This document shows positions 18,042 to 26,852 of a stretch of 64,000 nucleotides of DNA, one piece after another; position 1 is the stretch's first letter, and the number at the start of each line of letters is the position of its first letter. The stretch covers positions 1 to 64,000 of the forward strand of contig NZ_JBHTMU010000005.1 of NCBI RefSeq assembly GCF_042679605.1. Reading direction: 5' to 3'. The notes beneath the pieces were generated by a model. That model had not been told where the DNA came from. It saw nothing but the letters and a program-made list of their open reading frames with translations, and made no database searches. The translations under genes were made by a program, and so were the position numbers. This DNA comes from Litorisediminicola beolgyonensis (GTDB lineage Bacteria; Pseudomonadota; Alphaproteobacteria; Rhodobacterales; Rhodobacteraceae).

Positions 18042-19129
18042 CACGCGGCCCTCCGTCGCGAGAAGAGCCGCTCGAGCGGCATCCGGACCATGTTGTCGAG
18101 CGCGCCGGTGAAGAGGATCACCAGCGCTTGGATCACCACGATCAGCTCGCGCGGGATATTGGTCCAGAGCGCCAGCTCGGCGCCGCCCTGGTAGAGAAAC
18201 CCGAAGAGGATCGCGGCGAGAAACACGCCGAAGGGATGGTTGCGGCCCATGAGCGCCACGGCGATGCCGATGAAGCCCGCGCCCTCGGTGGCGTTGAGCA
18301 CCAAGCGCTCGGCCTCGCCCATCGTGGTGTTGACCGACATCAGCCCCGCGAGCCCGCCCGAGATCAGCATGGCGACGACGATGATGCGGGTCGGCGAAAT
18401 GCCCGCGTAGCGCGCGGCGCTTTCGGAATGGCCCTGCGCGCGGATCTCGTAGCCGAGCCGGGTGCGCCAGATCAGCACCCAGACCGCGACGCAGGCGATG
18501 AGCGCCAGGAAGAAGGTCACGTTGGCGGGCGCGCCCCGGAAGAGCGGGTTGTCGGCGGTGGCGAACATGTCCTGGAAGGTCGGCAGATGGGTCGCGGGCG
18601 GGAACACCTCGGTCGCGGGGTCCATCTGGCCCGCGGGTCTCAGGAGGTTGACGAGCACGTAGTTCAGAAGCGCCGCGGCGATGAAGTTGAACATGATCGT
18701 GGTGATCACGATGTGGCTGCCGCGCTTGGCCTGCAGATAGGCCGGGATCAGCGCCCAGAGCGCGCCGAAGGCGGCCGCGCCGATGCAGGCCGCGACAAGC
18801 GCCAGGCTCCAATGCGGCCAGGGCAGGTAGAGACAGACCAGTGCCACGCCGAGGCCACCCACCGTGGCCTGTCCCTCGCCGCCGATATTGAAGAGGCGGG
18901 CGTGGAAGGCGACGGCGACCGCGAGGCCGGTGAAGATGAAATTCGTCGCGTAATAGAGCGTGTAGCCCCAGCCGGTCGAGCGCATGAGCGCGCCGTCGAC
19001 CATCAGGCGGAAGGCCTCGATCGGGTTTTCGCCGATGGCAAGGATCACGCCCGCCGACAGGATCGCGGCGAGCAAGAGCGAGATCAGCGGCACGAGGATC
19101 GCGTCGGCCCAGGCAGGCATCTTATCCAT
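18041..19129 (-). CDS. BMP-type ABC transporter permease (first subunit)
   Basis: A 362-residue polytopic permease of the NupP/YufP type. It shows FNIGGEGQATVGGLG, KRGSHIVITTIMFNFIAAALLNY and the ATPase-contact loop EIRAQGHSESAARYAGIS. It acts with the second permease, the ATPase and the BmpA-type lipoprotein-like binding protein, most likely for nucleoside or purine-like import. ATG 19129 has only a weak ribosome site; ATG 19120 (MPAWADA) is an alternative. It follows the low-GC small ORF by 16 bases. Confidence 0.92.
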   Translation of the reverse strand: MDKMPAWADAILVPLISLLLAAILSAGVILAIGENPIEAFRLMVDGALMRSTGWGYTLYYATNFIFTGLAVAVAFHARLFNIGGEGQATVGGLGVALVCLYLPWPHWSLALVAACIGAAAFGALWALIPAYLQAKRGSHIVITTIMFNFIAAALLNYVLVNLLRPAGQMDPATEVFPPATHLPTFQDMFATADNPLFRGAPANVTFFLALIACVAVWVLIWRTRLGYEIRAQGHSESAARYAGISPTRIIVVAMLISGGLAGLMSVNTTMGEAERLVLNATEGAGFIGIAVALMGRNHPFGVFLAAILFGFLYQGGAELALWTNIPRELIVVIQALVILFTGALDNMVRMPLERLFSRRRAA

Positions 19130-19145
19130 TCATAATATTTCCGGA

Positions 19146-19448
19146 CTACTCGGAAAGCGAATTAAGCAGGAGCTCAAGTTTTTTTTCCTCCAGAATTCCA
19201 GTGAGATAATAAAGCTCGCTGAGCGAAAGGGTCACAGTTCCATTGAATTCGCCAGAGGTTCGAATTTCACCAATCTTAATATTCACAGTGACTTGACCGT
19301 CTGCCTCAAGCTTCACGTTTCGCGGTTGGATCCTCTCATCAGTCAGTTTGTGAGTGTTTCCAGTGTTTCGATGTCTTGGAGTCATTGTGATTTTCACGAT
19401 ACCTACCTCTGCATCAATTAGGCCAAAGGAGCCGAGATATTCCTTCAA
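19146..19448 (-). CDS. Low-GC small ORF of unknown function inside the ABC operon
   Basis: An open frame of up to 100 codons, clearly AT-richer than every neighbour (about 44% GC by eye against the mid-60s). The longest form starts with TTG at 19448, overlapping the ATPase stop. A GTG at 19397 preceded by gaggtagg is a better-supported start and would give 83 residues. The product is predicted soluble: a charged N-terminal part, a beta-rich middle (VTVNIKIGEIRTSGEFNG) and an amphipathic leucine-rich C-terminal helix (LYYLTGILEEKKLELLL). No signal peptide or known motif was recognised. Foreign origin is suggested by composition only. Confidence 0.55.
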   Translation of the reverse strand: MKEYLGSFGLIDAEVGIVKITMTPRHRNTGNTHKLTDERIQPRNVKLEADGQVTVNIKIGEIRTSGEFNGTVTLSLSELYYLTGILEEKKLELLLNSLSE

Positions 19449-20995
19449 ATTGCTAGCGCAACTTTGGGATCGTCGGTGATCCCGGCCATCATCAGGCCAA
19501 GCTCGCGCTGGTCCGTCGCGTCGGGGTCGCGGATGCCCATGATCCGACCGTCGAACATCACCGCGATCCGGTCCGAGAGCGCGAAGATCTCGTCGAGCTC
19601 GACCGAGACTAGGAGGATCGCCTTGCCCTGGTCGCGCAGGCGGATGATCTCTTGGTGGATGAACTCGATCGCGCCGATATCGACGCCGCGTGTCGGCTGG
19701 CCGATCAGGAGGACGTCGGGGTTCCGCTCGATCTCGCGGGCGAGGACGATCTTCTGCTGGTTGCCGCCCGAGAAGTTCTTGGCGGCGAGATTGGGGTTCG
19801 GCGGGCGCACGTCGAAGCGCTCGATCTTGCCCGCCGCGTCTGCCCGGATCGCGGCCTGGTCCATGATCAGGCCCTTCTGCCAGGCCGGGTCGCGGTGATA
19901 GCCGAAGACGCTGTTTTCCCAGGCCGTGCAGGGCATGATCAGGCCTTCATGCTGGCGGTCTTCGGGGACGTGGCCGATGCCCGCCGCACGCCGGGCGCGC
20001 CCGTCCGAGCCCGCACCGCTCAGCGGCAAGGTCGCGCCCCTGAGCGTCACGGTGCCCTCGGCCTCGGCACAGCCACCCAGAACCTGAAGAAGCTCGGACT
20101 GCCCGTTTCCGGCGACACCCGCGATGCCCAGAACTTCGCCCGCGCGCAGATCGAGCGAGATGCCGCGCAGCCGCTCGACGCCCTTCTCGTCCACGTGGCG
20201 CAGGTTTTCGATCTTCAGGAGCGTCTCGCCGACCTGCGCCGGGGCCTTGTCGACGCGCAGGAGCACCTTGCGCCCGACCATCAGCTCGGCCAGCTCCTGC
20301 GGCGAGGTCTCGGCGGTCTTGACCGTGGCGGTCATCTCGCCGCGCCGCATCACGCTGACGGTGTCGGTGATCTCCATGATCTCGCGCAGCTTGTGGGTGA
20401 TCAGGATGATCGTCTTCCCCTCGGCACGCAGGTTGTCGAGAATCCGGAACAGGTGATCGGCCTCGGCGGGCGTCAGGACGCCGGTGGGTTCGTCGAGGAT
20501 CAGGATATCGGCCTGCCGGTAGAGCGCCTTGAGGATCTCGACCCGCTGCTGGTGGCCGACCGAGAGGGTCTCGACCAGTGCGTCGGGATCGACGGCAAGC
20601 TCGTATTCCTCGGCAAGGCTCTTCAGCGCCGCGCGCGCCTTGGCGAGCGAGGGGCGCAACAGCCGACCGTCCTCGGCGCCGAGGATGACATTCTCGAGGA
20701 CGGTGAAATTCTGCACCAGCTTGAAGTGCTGGAAGACCATGCCGATGCCCGCGGCGATGGCGGCCTGGCTATCGGGGATCTCGGTCTTGCGACCGCCCAC
20801 GAAGATCTCGCCGGCATCGGCCCTGTAGAAGCCGTAGAGGATCGACATCAGCGTCGACTTGCCCGCGCCGTTCTCGCCGATGATGCCGTGGATGGTGCCG
20901 GGCATCACGCGAATGGAGATGTCCTTGTTGGCCTGCACCGGGCCGAAGGCCTTGGAGATGCCCTTCAGTTCGATGGCCGGGGCGGTGTCGGTCAT
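19445..20995 (-). CDS. BMP-type ABC transporter ATP-binding protein (two ABC domains)
   Basis: A 516-residue tandem ATPase. The first domain has GENGAGKST, the signature VGHQQR region (LSVGHQQRVEIL) and ILDEPTGVLTP. The second has GVAGNGQSE as a degenerate Walker A and FSGGNQQKIVLARE with LIGQPTRGVD. This layout is standard for ribose, nucleoside and BMP-type importers. ATG 20995 follows a gggag site and gives the conserved start MTDTAPAIELKGISKAFG. A terminator-like hairpin separates it from the binding-protein gene. Confidence 0.94.
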   Translation of the reverse strand: MTDTAPAIELKGISKAFGPVQANKDISIRVMPGTIHGIIGENGAGKSTLMSILYGFYRADAGEIFVGGRKTEIPDSQAAIAAGIGMVFQHFKLVQNFTVLENVILGAEDGRLLRPSLAKARAALKSLAEEYELAVDPDALVETLSVGHQQRVEILKALYRQADILILDEPTGVLTPAEADHLFRILDNLRAEGKTIILITHKLREIMEITDTVSVMRRGEMTATVKTAETSPQELAELMVGRKVLLRVDKAPAQVGETLLKIENLRHVDEKGVERLRGISLDLRAGEVLGIAGVAGNGQSELLQVLGGCAEAEGTVTLRGATLPLSGAGSDGRARRAAGIGHVPEDRQHEGLIMPCTAWENSVFGYHRDPAWQKGLIMDQAAIRADAAGKIERFDVRPPNPNLAAKNFSGGNQQKIVLAREIERNPDVLLIGQPTRGVDIGAIEFIHQEIIRLRDQGKAILLVSVELDEIFALSDRIAVMFDGRIMGIRDPDATDQRELGLMMAGITDDPKVALAI

Positions 20996-21014
20996 GAAGG
21001 CTCCCGAAGGCGAG

Positions 21015-21044
21015 AAAAAGGCCGGGGCCACAGAAGCCCCGGCC
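21015..21044 (-). terminator. Attenuating terminator after the BMP binding-protein gene
   Basis: On the minus strand GGCCGGGGC and GCCCCGGCC (21020-21044) form a 9-bp stem with a 7-base loop, followed by TTTTT (21019-21015). This is a rho-independent structure directly after the binding-protein gene and before the ATPase gene. Partial read-through would give more binding protein than ATPase and permease. Confidence 0.8.
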
Positions 21045-21053
21045 GGGATCGGA

Positions 21054-22058
21054 TCAGAACGTCAGCGCCGGGCAGCTGTCGTCGGAGGTGTAGTCATGCA
21101 CGTCGATATCGCCCGCGATGATCGAGGCTTTGGCCTCTTCGACCGCGGTCTCCATCTCGTCCGAGACGAGGTCGGCATTGTTGTCGTCGAGCGCATAGCC
21201 CACGCCGTTGCCCGAGAGGTCGAGCGCGAAGACGCCGGTCTCGAGGTCGGCACCTGCCGCCATCGACTCCTCGACCGCGACATCGACGCGCTTGAGCATC
21301 GAGGTCAGGACCTTGCCGGGGTGCAGGTAGTTCTGGTTGCTGTCGACGCCGATGGAGAGGATGTCCTCGTCCGCCGCGGTCTGCAGCACGCCGAGACCGG
21401 TGCCGCCCGCCGCGGCGAAGACGACGTCCGAGCCCTGGCTGATCTGCGCCTTGGTCAGCTCCGAGCCCTTCACCGGGTCGTTCCACGCGGCCGGGGTGGT
21501 GCCGGTCATGTTGGCGATGATGGTGATGTCAGGGTTCACCGCCTTGGCGCCCTGCGCATAGCCGCAGGCGAACTTGCGGATGAGCGGGATGTCCATGCCG
21601 CCGACGAAGGAGATCGTGCCGGATTCAGAGGCCATCGCCGCCAGCATGCCCACGAGGTAGGAGCCCTGGTGCTCGGCGAAGAGGATCGACTTCACGTTCG
21701 GATGCTCGGCCGGATCGACATAGCCGTCGATGGTCACGAACTTGGTGTCGGGGTAGTCGGCGGCGACGTTTGCGATCGGCGTCGACATCGAGAAGCCGGT
21801 GGTGATCACGGGGTTGAAGCCCGCCTCGGCAAAGCGGCGCAGCGCCTGCTCGCGCTGGGCTTCGGACTGAAGCTCGATGTCCTTGAAGCTGCCGCCGGTC
21901 TCGTCGGCCCAGCGCTGGGCGCCGTTATACGCGGCTTCGTTGAAGGATTTGTCGAACTTGCCGCCAAGATCGTAGATCAGCGCCGGATCGGCCAGCGCGG
22001 CGCCCGCAGACAGGGCCAGCGCGGCGACGGTGCCGCAGAATGCTTTGGTCAGGGTCAT
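21054..22058 (-). CDS. BMP-family ABC transporter substrate-binding protein
   Basis: A 334-residue exported protein of the PnrA/BmpA (Med) family: signal peptide ending near GAALA-DP, then LIYDLGGKFDKSFNEAAYNGAQRW, the hallmark of the family, and GSYLVGMLAAMAS. Family members bind purine nucleosides; riboflavin and other ligands are known for relatives. It is first gene of the importer operon, preceded by gggag before ATG 22058. A deoD gene 23 kb away could process imported nucleosides. Confidence 0.93.
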   Translation of the reverse strand: MTLTKAFCGTVAALALSAGAALADPALIYDLGGKFDKSFNEAAYNGAQRWADETGGSFKDIELQSEAQREQALRRFAEAGFNPVITTGFSMSTPIANVAADYPDTKFVTIDGYVDPAEHPNVKSILFAEHQGSYLVGMLAAMASESGTISFVGGMDIPLIRKFACGYAQGAKAVNPDITIIANMTGTTPAAWNDPVKGSELTKAQISQGSDVVFAAAGGTGLGVLQTAADEDILSIGVDSNQNYLHPGKVLTSMLKRVDVAVEESMAAGADLETGVFALDLSGNGVGYALDDNNADLVSDEMETAVEEAKASIIAGDIDVHDYTSDDSCPALTF

Positions 22059-22205
22059 AAATAGGCTCCCAGGTGTTGGCAGGCGCGGGCGGTTCAAGGA
22101 CAGGCCCGCGCGGATTGGATCGCAGAGGATCGCGTGAATTTAGGACCGAGCCCGGCGACAGGGTCAACCGGTTTTTCCCGCTCGCGGGCGCGCTTTGGCG
22201 CAACG

Positions 22206-22631
22206 TCAGGCCGACTGCCCGTCCAACCGTCGCTGCAGCACGACCGCGTCGACATGGCTGCCATCCGCGCGGCGGTAATAGCCCTTGCGCGTGGCGATGG
22301 GCGCGTAGCCATGCGCGACGTAGAGCCCGCGCGCCGGCGCGTTGTCGTGGGCCACGTCGAGAAACACGCGCGCGACCCCGTCTGAGGTCGCCTCTTCGTG
22401 GAAGGCGGTCAGCAGCGCCGAGGCCTCGCCGCGGCGCGCAGAGGCCGGGTCGGTGGCGAGCGCCAGGATCTCGGCCTCGTCCGCGACGATCTGAACGAGG
22501 AGCGCGGCGCAGTCGCTGGCGTAAAGGCGCGAGGTCGGGAGCGACAGCGTCTCGGCCAACTGGCTGGCCGTCCACGGGGTCTGGTGGCGGTAGGCCCGCG
22601 CCAAGAGCGCCGCAAGCGCGTCAGGCGTCAT
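22206..22631 (-). CDS. rimI: Ribosomal protein S18-alanine N-acetyltransferase-like GNAT protein
   Basis: A 141-residue GNAT with the acetyl-CoA-binding motif as RRGEASALLTAF and the C-terminal LDVAHDNAPARGLYVAHGYAPIATRKGYY segment typical of RimI. It overlaps the tsaB 3' end by 11 bases, reproducing the widely conserved tsaB-rimI linkage. Substrate assignment to S18 is by family and context. Confidence 0.85.
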   Translation of the reverse strand: MTPDALAALLARAYRHQTPWTASQLAETLSLPTSRLYASDCAALLVQIVADEAEILALATDPASARRGEASALLTAFHEEATSDGVARVFLDVAHDNAPARGLYVAHGYAPIATRKGYYRRADGSHVDAVVLQRRLDGQSA

Positions 22632-23313
22632 CGAGGATGACCGGCGGCGGGTCGGAAGCGGGGGCCGCGTCGGCGGGGCGGATATAGAGCGGGGCAGGCC
22701 GCTCGGGGCGCTCGCCTGCCAGAAGCCGGACCTCGGCCAAGCGCGCGAGAGTCTCGCTCGGGTCGGTGAGGACGGCGTCCCGTGCAGCGGTGTCGAGCGC
22801 GCGCGCGATCTGCTGCGCCTCGTAGCCGAGGACCGCGCTGCCCTCGGGCAGGGACAGATCGCGCGGCGGATCGGACGGGTCGATCAGCAGGGGCGCGCCG
22901 GAGGGCACTGCGTTTTCGAAAAGCTGAACGTAGGCGCGCGCCCGCGGGCCGGGAAGGCTGACCAGTTGCGGCGCCGGGTCGGTCCGCAATTCCATCCCGC
23001 GCAGCGCCTCGAACCCGCTGATCCCGAAGACCGGGCAGCCGAGCGCCAGGCCAAGCCCGCGTGCCGCCGAGACCGAGATGCGGATGCCGGTGAAGTTGCC
23101 CGGGCCGATCCCGACCGCGATCGCGGCGAGCTCGCCGAAGCCCAGACCCTCCCCGGTCATCATCTCTTCGATCATCGGCATCAGGCGTTCGGCCTGACCG
23201 CGCCCCATCTCTTCGAAGCGCGACGCCAGAAGGCGGCCTCCGCACAGCAAAGCGGCCGCGCAATGCGCGGCCGATGTGTCGAAGCTCAGAAGGATGGGGT
23301 CAGAGGACGCCAA
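22621..23313 (-). CDS. tsaB: tRNA threonylcarbamoyladenosine biosynthesis protein TsaB
   Basis: A 230-residue ASKHA-fold protein that partners TsaD and TsaE in making t6A at position 37 of ANN-decoding tRNAs. It shows ILLSFDTSAAHCAAAL and GIGPGNFTGIRISVSAARGLGLAL, both diagnostic. The best start is TTG at 23313, overlapping the Nfu stop and preceded by gaggtg seven bases upstream; no in-frame ATG lies near. It is in a three-gene overlapping run with nfu and rimI. Confidence 0.93.
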   Translation of the reverse strand: MASSDPILLSFDTSAAHCAAALLCGGRLLASRFEEMGRGQAERLMPMIEEMMTGEGLGFGELAAIAVGIGPGNFTGIRISVSAARGLGLALGCPVFGISGFEALRGMELRTDPAPQLVSLPGPRARAYVQLFENAVPSGAPLLIDPSDPPRDLSLPEGSAVLGYEAQQIARALDTAARDAVLTDPSETLARLAEVRLLAGERPERPAPLYIRPADAAPASDPPPVILDDA

Positions 23314-23869
23314 CCGGACGCACCTCGGTCACTTCGGGGATGTAGTGGCGAAGCAGGTTCTCGATGCCCATCTTGAGCGTCAGGGTCGAGGACGGGCAGC
23401 CCGCGCAGGCGCCCTGCATGTGCAGGTAGACGACGCCGCGCTCGAAACCGTGGAAGGTGATGTCGCCCCCGTCCTGCGCCACGGCCGGACGCACGCGGGT
23501 GTCGAGAAGCTCCTTGATCTGGCCCACGACCTCGGCATCCTCGCCGCTATGGTCGGCATGGCCCGAACCCGCCTGTTCAGCGCCGTCGGCCATGATCGGC
23601 TGGCCCGACTGGAAATGCTCCATGATCGCGCCGAGGATCGCCGGTTTGACGTGATCCCACTCGGTCGCCTCGGACTTGGTCACTGTGACGAAGTCGTTGC
23701 CGAAGAACACGCCGGTCACGCCGTCGACGGCGAAGAGCCGGGTGGCAAGCGGCGACGCGGACGCGCCCTCGGGCGAGGGGAAGTCGGCGGTGCCCATCTC
23801 CAGCACGGTCTGGCCGGGCAGGAACTTGAGCGTGGCCGGGTTCGGCGTCGATTCGGTCTGGATGAACAT
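23300..23869 (-). CDS. Nfu-type iron-sulfur cluster scaffold/carrier protein
   Basis: 189 residues: an N-terminal Nfu_N domain (MFIQTESTPNPATLKFLPG) and a C-terminal NifU-like domain with the cluster-binding CxxC in GACAGCPSSTLTLKMGIE. It carries 4Fe-4S clusters to client enzymes. It ends 14 bases inside tsaB. An Asp/Glu/His-rich linker (about 93-112) joins the domains, as is common in alphaproteobacteria. Confidence 0.94.
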   Translation of the reverse strand: MFIQTESTPNPATLKFLPGQTVLEMGTADFPSPEGASASPLATRLFAVDGVTGVFFGNDFVTVTKSEATEWDHVKPAILGAIMEHFQSGQPIMADGAEQAGSGHADHSGEDAEVVGQIKELLDTRVRPAVAQDGGDITFHGFERGVVYLHMQGACAGCPSSTLTLKMGIENLLRHYIPEVTEVRPVGVL

Positions 23870-23956
23870 GGGACAGTCCCCCTTGGCGGATGAGCCCTCT
23901 ATATGCCCATGCCACCGAAGAGGGTCAAGGATTGGAACGGTTCTAAACTGTTTGGA

Positions 23957-24919
23957 TCACTGCCAGCGCCAGGTCGCCGGGACGAACGCGTAGGCCTCGC
24001 CCATGCGCATGACATGGCCGATCCCGGGGAAGGGGAAGTGGTAGCCCAGAACCGCCATCCGGTCGCTCGCCGCCATGTCGAGCAGCGATTGCCGCGTCGC
24101 GACGGTCTGGTCGGCATCCATGTCGAAGCCATTGACCCAGCCGGGATGGGCGAAATTCATGTAGGCATGGTTCAGCGCGTCTCCGGTCACCAGAAGCTGC
24201 TGGTCGCCGCTCTCGACGACGAGGCTCATGTGGCCGGGCGTGTGACCGGGCGTGTCGATGGCGCGGATCCCCGGAGCGAGCTCCGCCCCGTCGGAGACCA
24301 GCTGCCAGTCGGCACCTTCGACGGTGAGCGAGTTCTGCGCGCCGACGACCATCTGCTGCATCTCGGTCGGCATGGAGGCCGCAAGCCCGTCCTCGGTCCA
24401 GAAGGCGTGCTCCGCCGCGCCGACGATCTTGGCGGCACCGGGCAAGATGGCCTCGTCGAAATCGTCGCGAATGCCCCAGATATGATCGGGATGCGCGTGG
24501 GTGATGAAGAGATGCGTGAGGCTGTTCGGGTCGATCCCCGCCTCGTCGAGGCTGCGCATCAGGCGACCGGCGGTCGGCAGGAAGCGGCTGCCGGAGCCCG
24601 CATCGACCAGGAGCCGGGTCTCGCCCAGTTCGATCACGACGTGGTTCGTGTGCGCGTAATTGGTTTCGGGCGACAGGAAATAGCTGGTCAGGAAAGCGCG
24701 GACCTCCTCGGGGTCGGCGTTGATGCCGAGCCCGTCCGCGGGCAGTTCGAGGTGACCGTCGGTCAGAATGGTGATCCGGGCCTCGCCGAGCGTGAAGCGG
24801 ACATGGCCGGGATTGGCCGCCTCGGGCGCGGCCAGATCGGCGCTGACGCGGGTCGCGGGCAGGCTCAGGGCGGGCATCGCGGCGGCGATCGTCAGAAGCT
24901 GGCGGCGGGTCGGGGTCAT
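23957..24919 (-). CDS. Exported MBL-fold metallo-hydrolase
   Basis: A 320-residue protein with a Tat-like signal (TPTRRQLLTIAAAMPALSLP) and a metallo-beta-lactamase domain. The zinc motif is HAHPDH (THLFITHAHPDHIWG), with the later TPGHTPGHMS, a metal-bridging Asp in TGDALNH and a final His in LGYHFPFPG. Such periplasmic enzymes hydrolyse lactones, thioesters or similar bonds; the exact substrate is unknown. A gggagga site precedes ATG 24919; the longer upstream frame lacks the signal at its N-terminus. Confidence 0.88.
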   Translation of the reverse strand: MTPTRRQLLTIAAAMPALSLPATRVSADLAAPEAANPGHVRFTLGEARITILTDGHLELPADGLGINADPEEVRAFLTSYFLSPETNYAHTNHVVIELGETRLLVDAGSGSRFLPTAGRLMRSLDEAGIDPNSLTHLFITHAHPDHIWGIRDDFDEAILPGAAKIVGAAEHAFWTEDGLAASMPTEMQQMVVGAQNSLTVEGADWQLVSDGAELAPGIRAIDTPGHTPGHMSLVVESGDQQLLVTGDALNHAYMNFAHPGWVNGFDMDADQTVATRQSLLDMAASDRMAVLGYHFPFPGIGHVMRMGEAYAFVPATWRWQ

Positions 24920-25002
24920 CGAGGGTCCTCCCAGATACATTCTTTTCGTTGAATGTAACTCTGGCACGGGCCGATGTGGGATGCCAGCGATTTGGTTGAG
25001 GC

Positions 25003-25560
25003 TCACTCGGCGCGCAGGACCGTCACATGGGTGTCGCCGTAGCGGCGGTGATCGAGTGCGGCGAAGCCCGCGGGCGCGTCCTGCGGCGCGTTTTCCTCCC
25101 AGACGATCAGGGCGTCCTTTGCGATCCAGCCGCCGCGTCTGGCCGAGGCCAGCGCGGCCGCGCCAAGCGCCTGTCCGTAGGGCGGGTCGAGAAAGACCAG
25201 CTGCGCGGGATCGGTCGCTGCGGGGAGGCGTGTCGCATCGACCGGCAGAAGGCGCGCTTCGTCCGCGCAGTCCAGAAGGCGGATGTTCTCGGCGATCAGG
25301 CGGCGGCCCGTCCGGCCCTGCTCGACGAAGGTCACCGCGCCAGCGCCGCGCGAGAGCGCCTCGAATCCCAGAGCGCCCGTGCCTGCGAAGAGATCGAGGA
25401 CATGCGCGGCCTCGAGCGGGTCGCCGTAGCGGCCGCCTGCGAGAGCGTTGAAGAGCGCCTCGCGCACCCGGTCGGTCGTGGGGCGAAGGTGGTTCTTCGG
25501 GTCGCCCTTGCCGACCGCGGTCAGGGGGCGGCCCCGATACCGTCCCGCGACGATCCGCAT
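25003..25560 (-). CDS. rsmD: 16S rRNA (guanine-966-N2)-methyltransferase
   Basis: A 185-residue Rossmann-fold RNA methyltransferase. It shows MRIVAGRYRGRPL at the N-terminus, the SAM motif DLFAGTGALGFEALSRGA and the catalytic FLDPPYG (N/D-PPY) motif. It modifies G966 of 16S rRNA during 30S assembly. It lies one base after the stop of the upstream flavoprotein gene. Confidence 0.95.
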   Translation of the reverse strand: MRIVAGRYRGRPLTAVGKGDPKNHLRPTTDRVREALFNALAGGRYGDPLEAAHVLDLFAGTGALGFEALSRGAGAVTFVEQGRTGRRLIAENIRLLDCADEARLLPVDATRLPAATDPAQLVFLDPPYGQALGAAALASARRGGWIAKDALIVWEENAPQDAPAGFAALDHRRYGDTHVTVLRAE

Positions 25561-25561
25561 C

Positions 25562-26773
25562 TCAGGCCTTGAGGAGAAGCTTGAGGTCCTGCGCCGGATC
25601 GGAGATCAGCGACGGCTCGGGCGATTTCCCGGCCTCGATCAGGCGCTTGCCGACCATGTAGGCGCGGGGATCGTCGATCGCGTCGACGGCGATCAGCCGC
25701 TCGCCCCGGTAATACCAGAAGGAGCGCCCGGTGCCGGGGCCGGAGCGCGTCACCACGCGGTCATGGCCGGAGCCCAGGCCCGCGATCTGGAGCTTGGCGT
25801 CGTATTGGTCGGACCAGAACCAGGGCTTGGCCTCGTAGGGGGTTTCCGCGCCGAGGATATTGTCGGCGACCGCTTCGGCCTGGTCGATGGCATTGCCGAC
25901 GCTTTCAAGGCGAAGCCGACCGCCCTTGTGCGGGAACGAGGCGCAATCGCCCGCGGCCCAGATATGCGGATCGGAGCTGCGCCCGAAGCTGTCGGTGGCG
26001 ATGCCGTTGTCGATCCCGAGCCCGGCGGCCTCGGCCAGGTCGGTCTCGGGGGTGATGCCCACGCCCACGATGACGAAATCCACGTCGATCCGCGTGCCGT
26101 CGGAAAGCTCGGCCTGGGTGACACGTCCGTCCTCGCCGATCAGTCGCGACAGGGCCGTCCCTTCCATGAGCGTCACGCCGTTTTCGCTATGGAGCTGGCG
26201 GAAATGGTCTGCCGTCTCGCGGGCGGCGACACGGCCCAGGATACGCTCGGCGGTTTCGACAAGCGTCACCTCGAGCTTGCGCTTCGCGGCGACGGCGGCG
26301 GCCTCGAGACCGATATAGCCGCCTCCGACGATCAGGACCTTGCGGCCTTCCTCGAAGCGGGGCGCCATCGCGTCCACGTCCGACAATCCGCGCACGACGA
26401 AGACACCGTCGAGATCGCCGCCGATGGAGGCGGGCAGGCGGCGCGGTTTCGAGCCGGTGGTGAAGACGAGGTGATCGTAGCTCAGCGTCTCGCCATCGAC
26501 GGTCACGGTCTGCGCCTCGCGGTCGATTTCGGAGACGCGCGCGCCCAGCCGCAGGGTGATGTCGTTGTCTGAATAGAACTTCTCGGGGCGCAGGTAGAGC
26601 CGTTCGAGCGGCATGTCGCCCAGGAGATAGGCCTTCGACAGAGGCGGTCGCTGGTAGGGCAGGTGCGGCTCGGCGCCGATCAGGGTGATCTGGCCGTCAA
26701 ACCCCTTGGAGCGGAGGCGCGCAACGCAGGCGGCCCCGGCCTGGCCTGCTCCGATGACGATGACGTGGGTCAT
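25562..26773 (-). CDS. FAD-dependent ferredoxin reductase-like oxidoreductase
   Basis: A 403-residue pyridine-nucleotide disulfide-fold flavoprotein of the putidaredoxin/rhodocoxin reductase type. It has an N-terminal FAD motif VIGAGQAGAACVARL, an NAD motif VGGGYIGLEAAAVAA, the FAD-binding WAAGDCASFP and a C-terminal reductase domain. It would pass electrons from NAD(P)H to a ferredoxin; no ferredoxin or P450 gene is adjacent. ATG 26773 follows ggaggggag. It diverges from the peroxiredoxin gene. Confidence 0.92.
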   Translation of the reverse strand: MTHVIVIGAGQAGAACVARLRSKGFDGQITLIGAEPHLPYQRPPLSKAYLLGDMPLERLYLRPEKFYSDNDITLRLGARVSEIDREAQTVTVDGETLSYDHLVFTTGSKPRRLPASIGGDLDGVFVVRGLSDVDAMAPRFEEGRKVLIVGGGYIGLEAAAVAAKRKLEVTLVETAERILGRVAARETADHFRQLHSENGVTLMEGTALSRLIGEDGRVTQAELSDGTRIDVDFVIVGVGITPETDLAEAAGLGIDNGIATDSFGRSSDPHIWAAGDCASFPHKGGRLRLESVGNAIDQAEAVADNILGAETPYEAKPWFWSDQYDAKLQIAGLGSGHDRVVTRSGPGTGRSFWYYRGERLIAVDAIDDPRAYMVGKRLIEAGKSPEPSLISDPAQDLKLLLKA

Positions 26774-26852
26774 TTCTGCTCCCCTCCGCTTGGCTTGACG
26801 CGTTGCAGACGTATATCCGGCTGAACGGAATGACAAATCGAGGAGCCGTTTC

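Noticed and set aside
17076..18812. Long fused frame covering both ABC permeases
   Set aside because: The upstream part is a shadow of the first permease in another frame; the real second permease starts at 18041 with a family N-terminus.
19130..19450. Target-site duplication flanking the low-GC ORF
   Set aside because: The atatt(t)cc strings at the two ends are short and imperfect, so they do not prove insertion.
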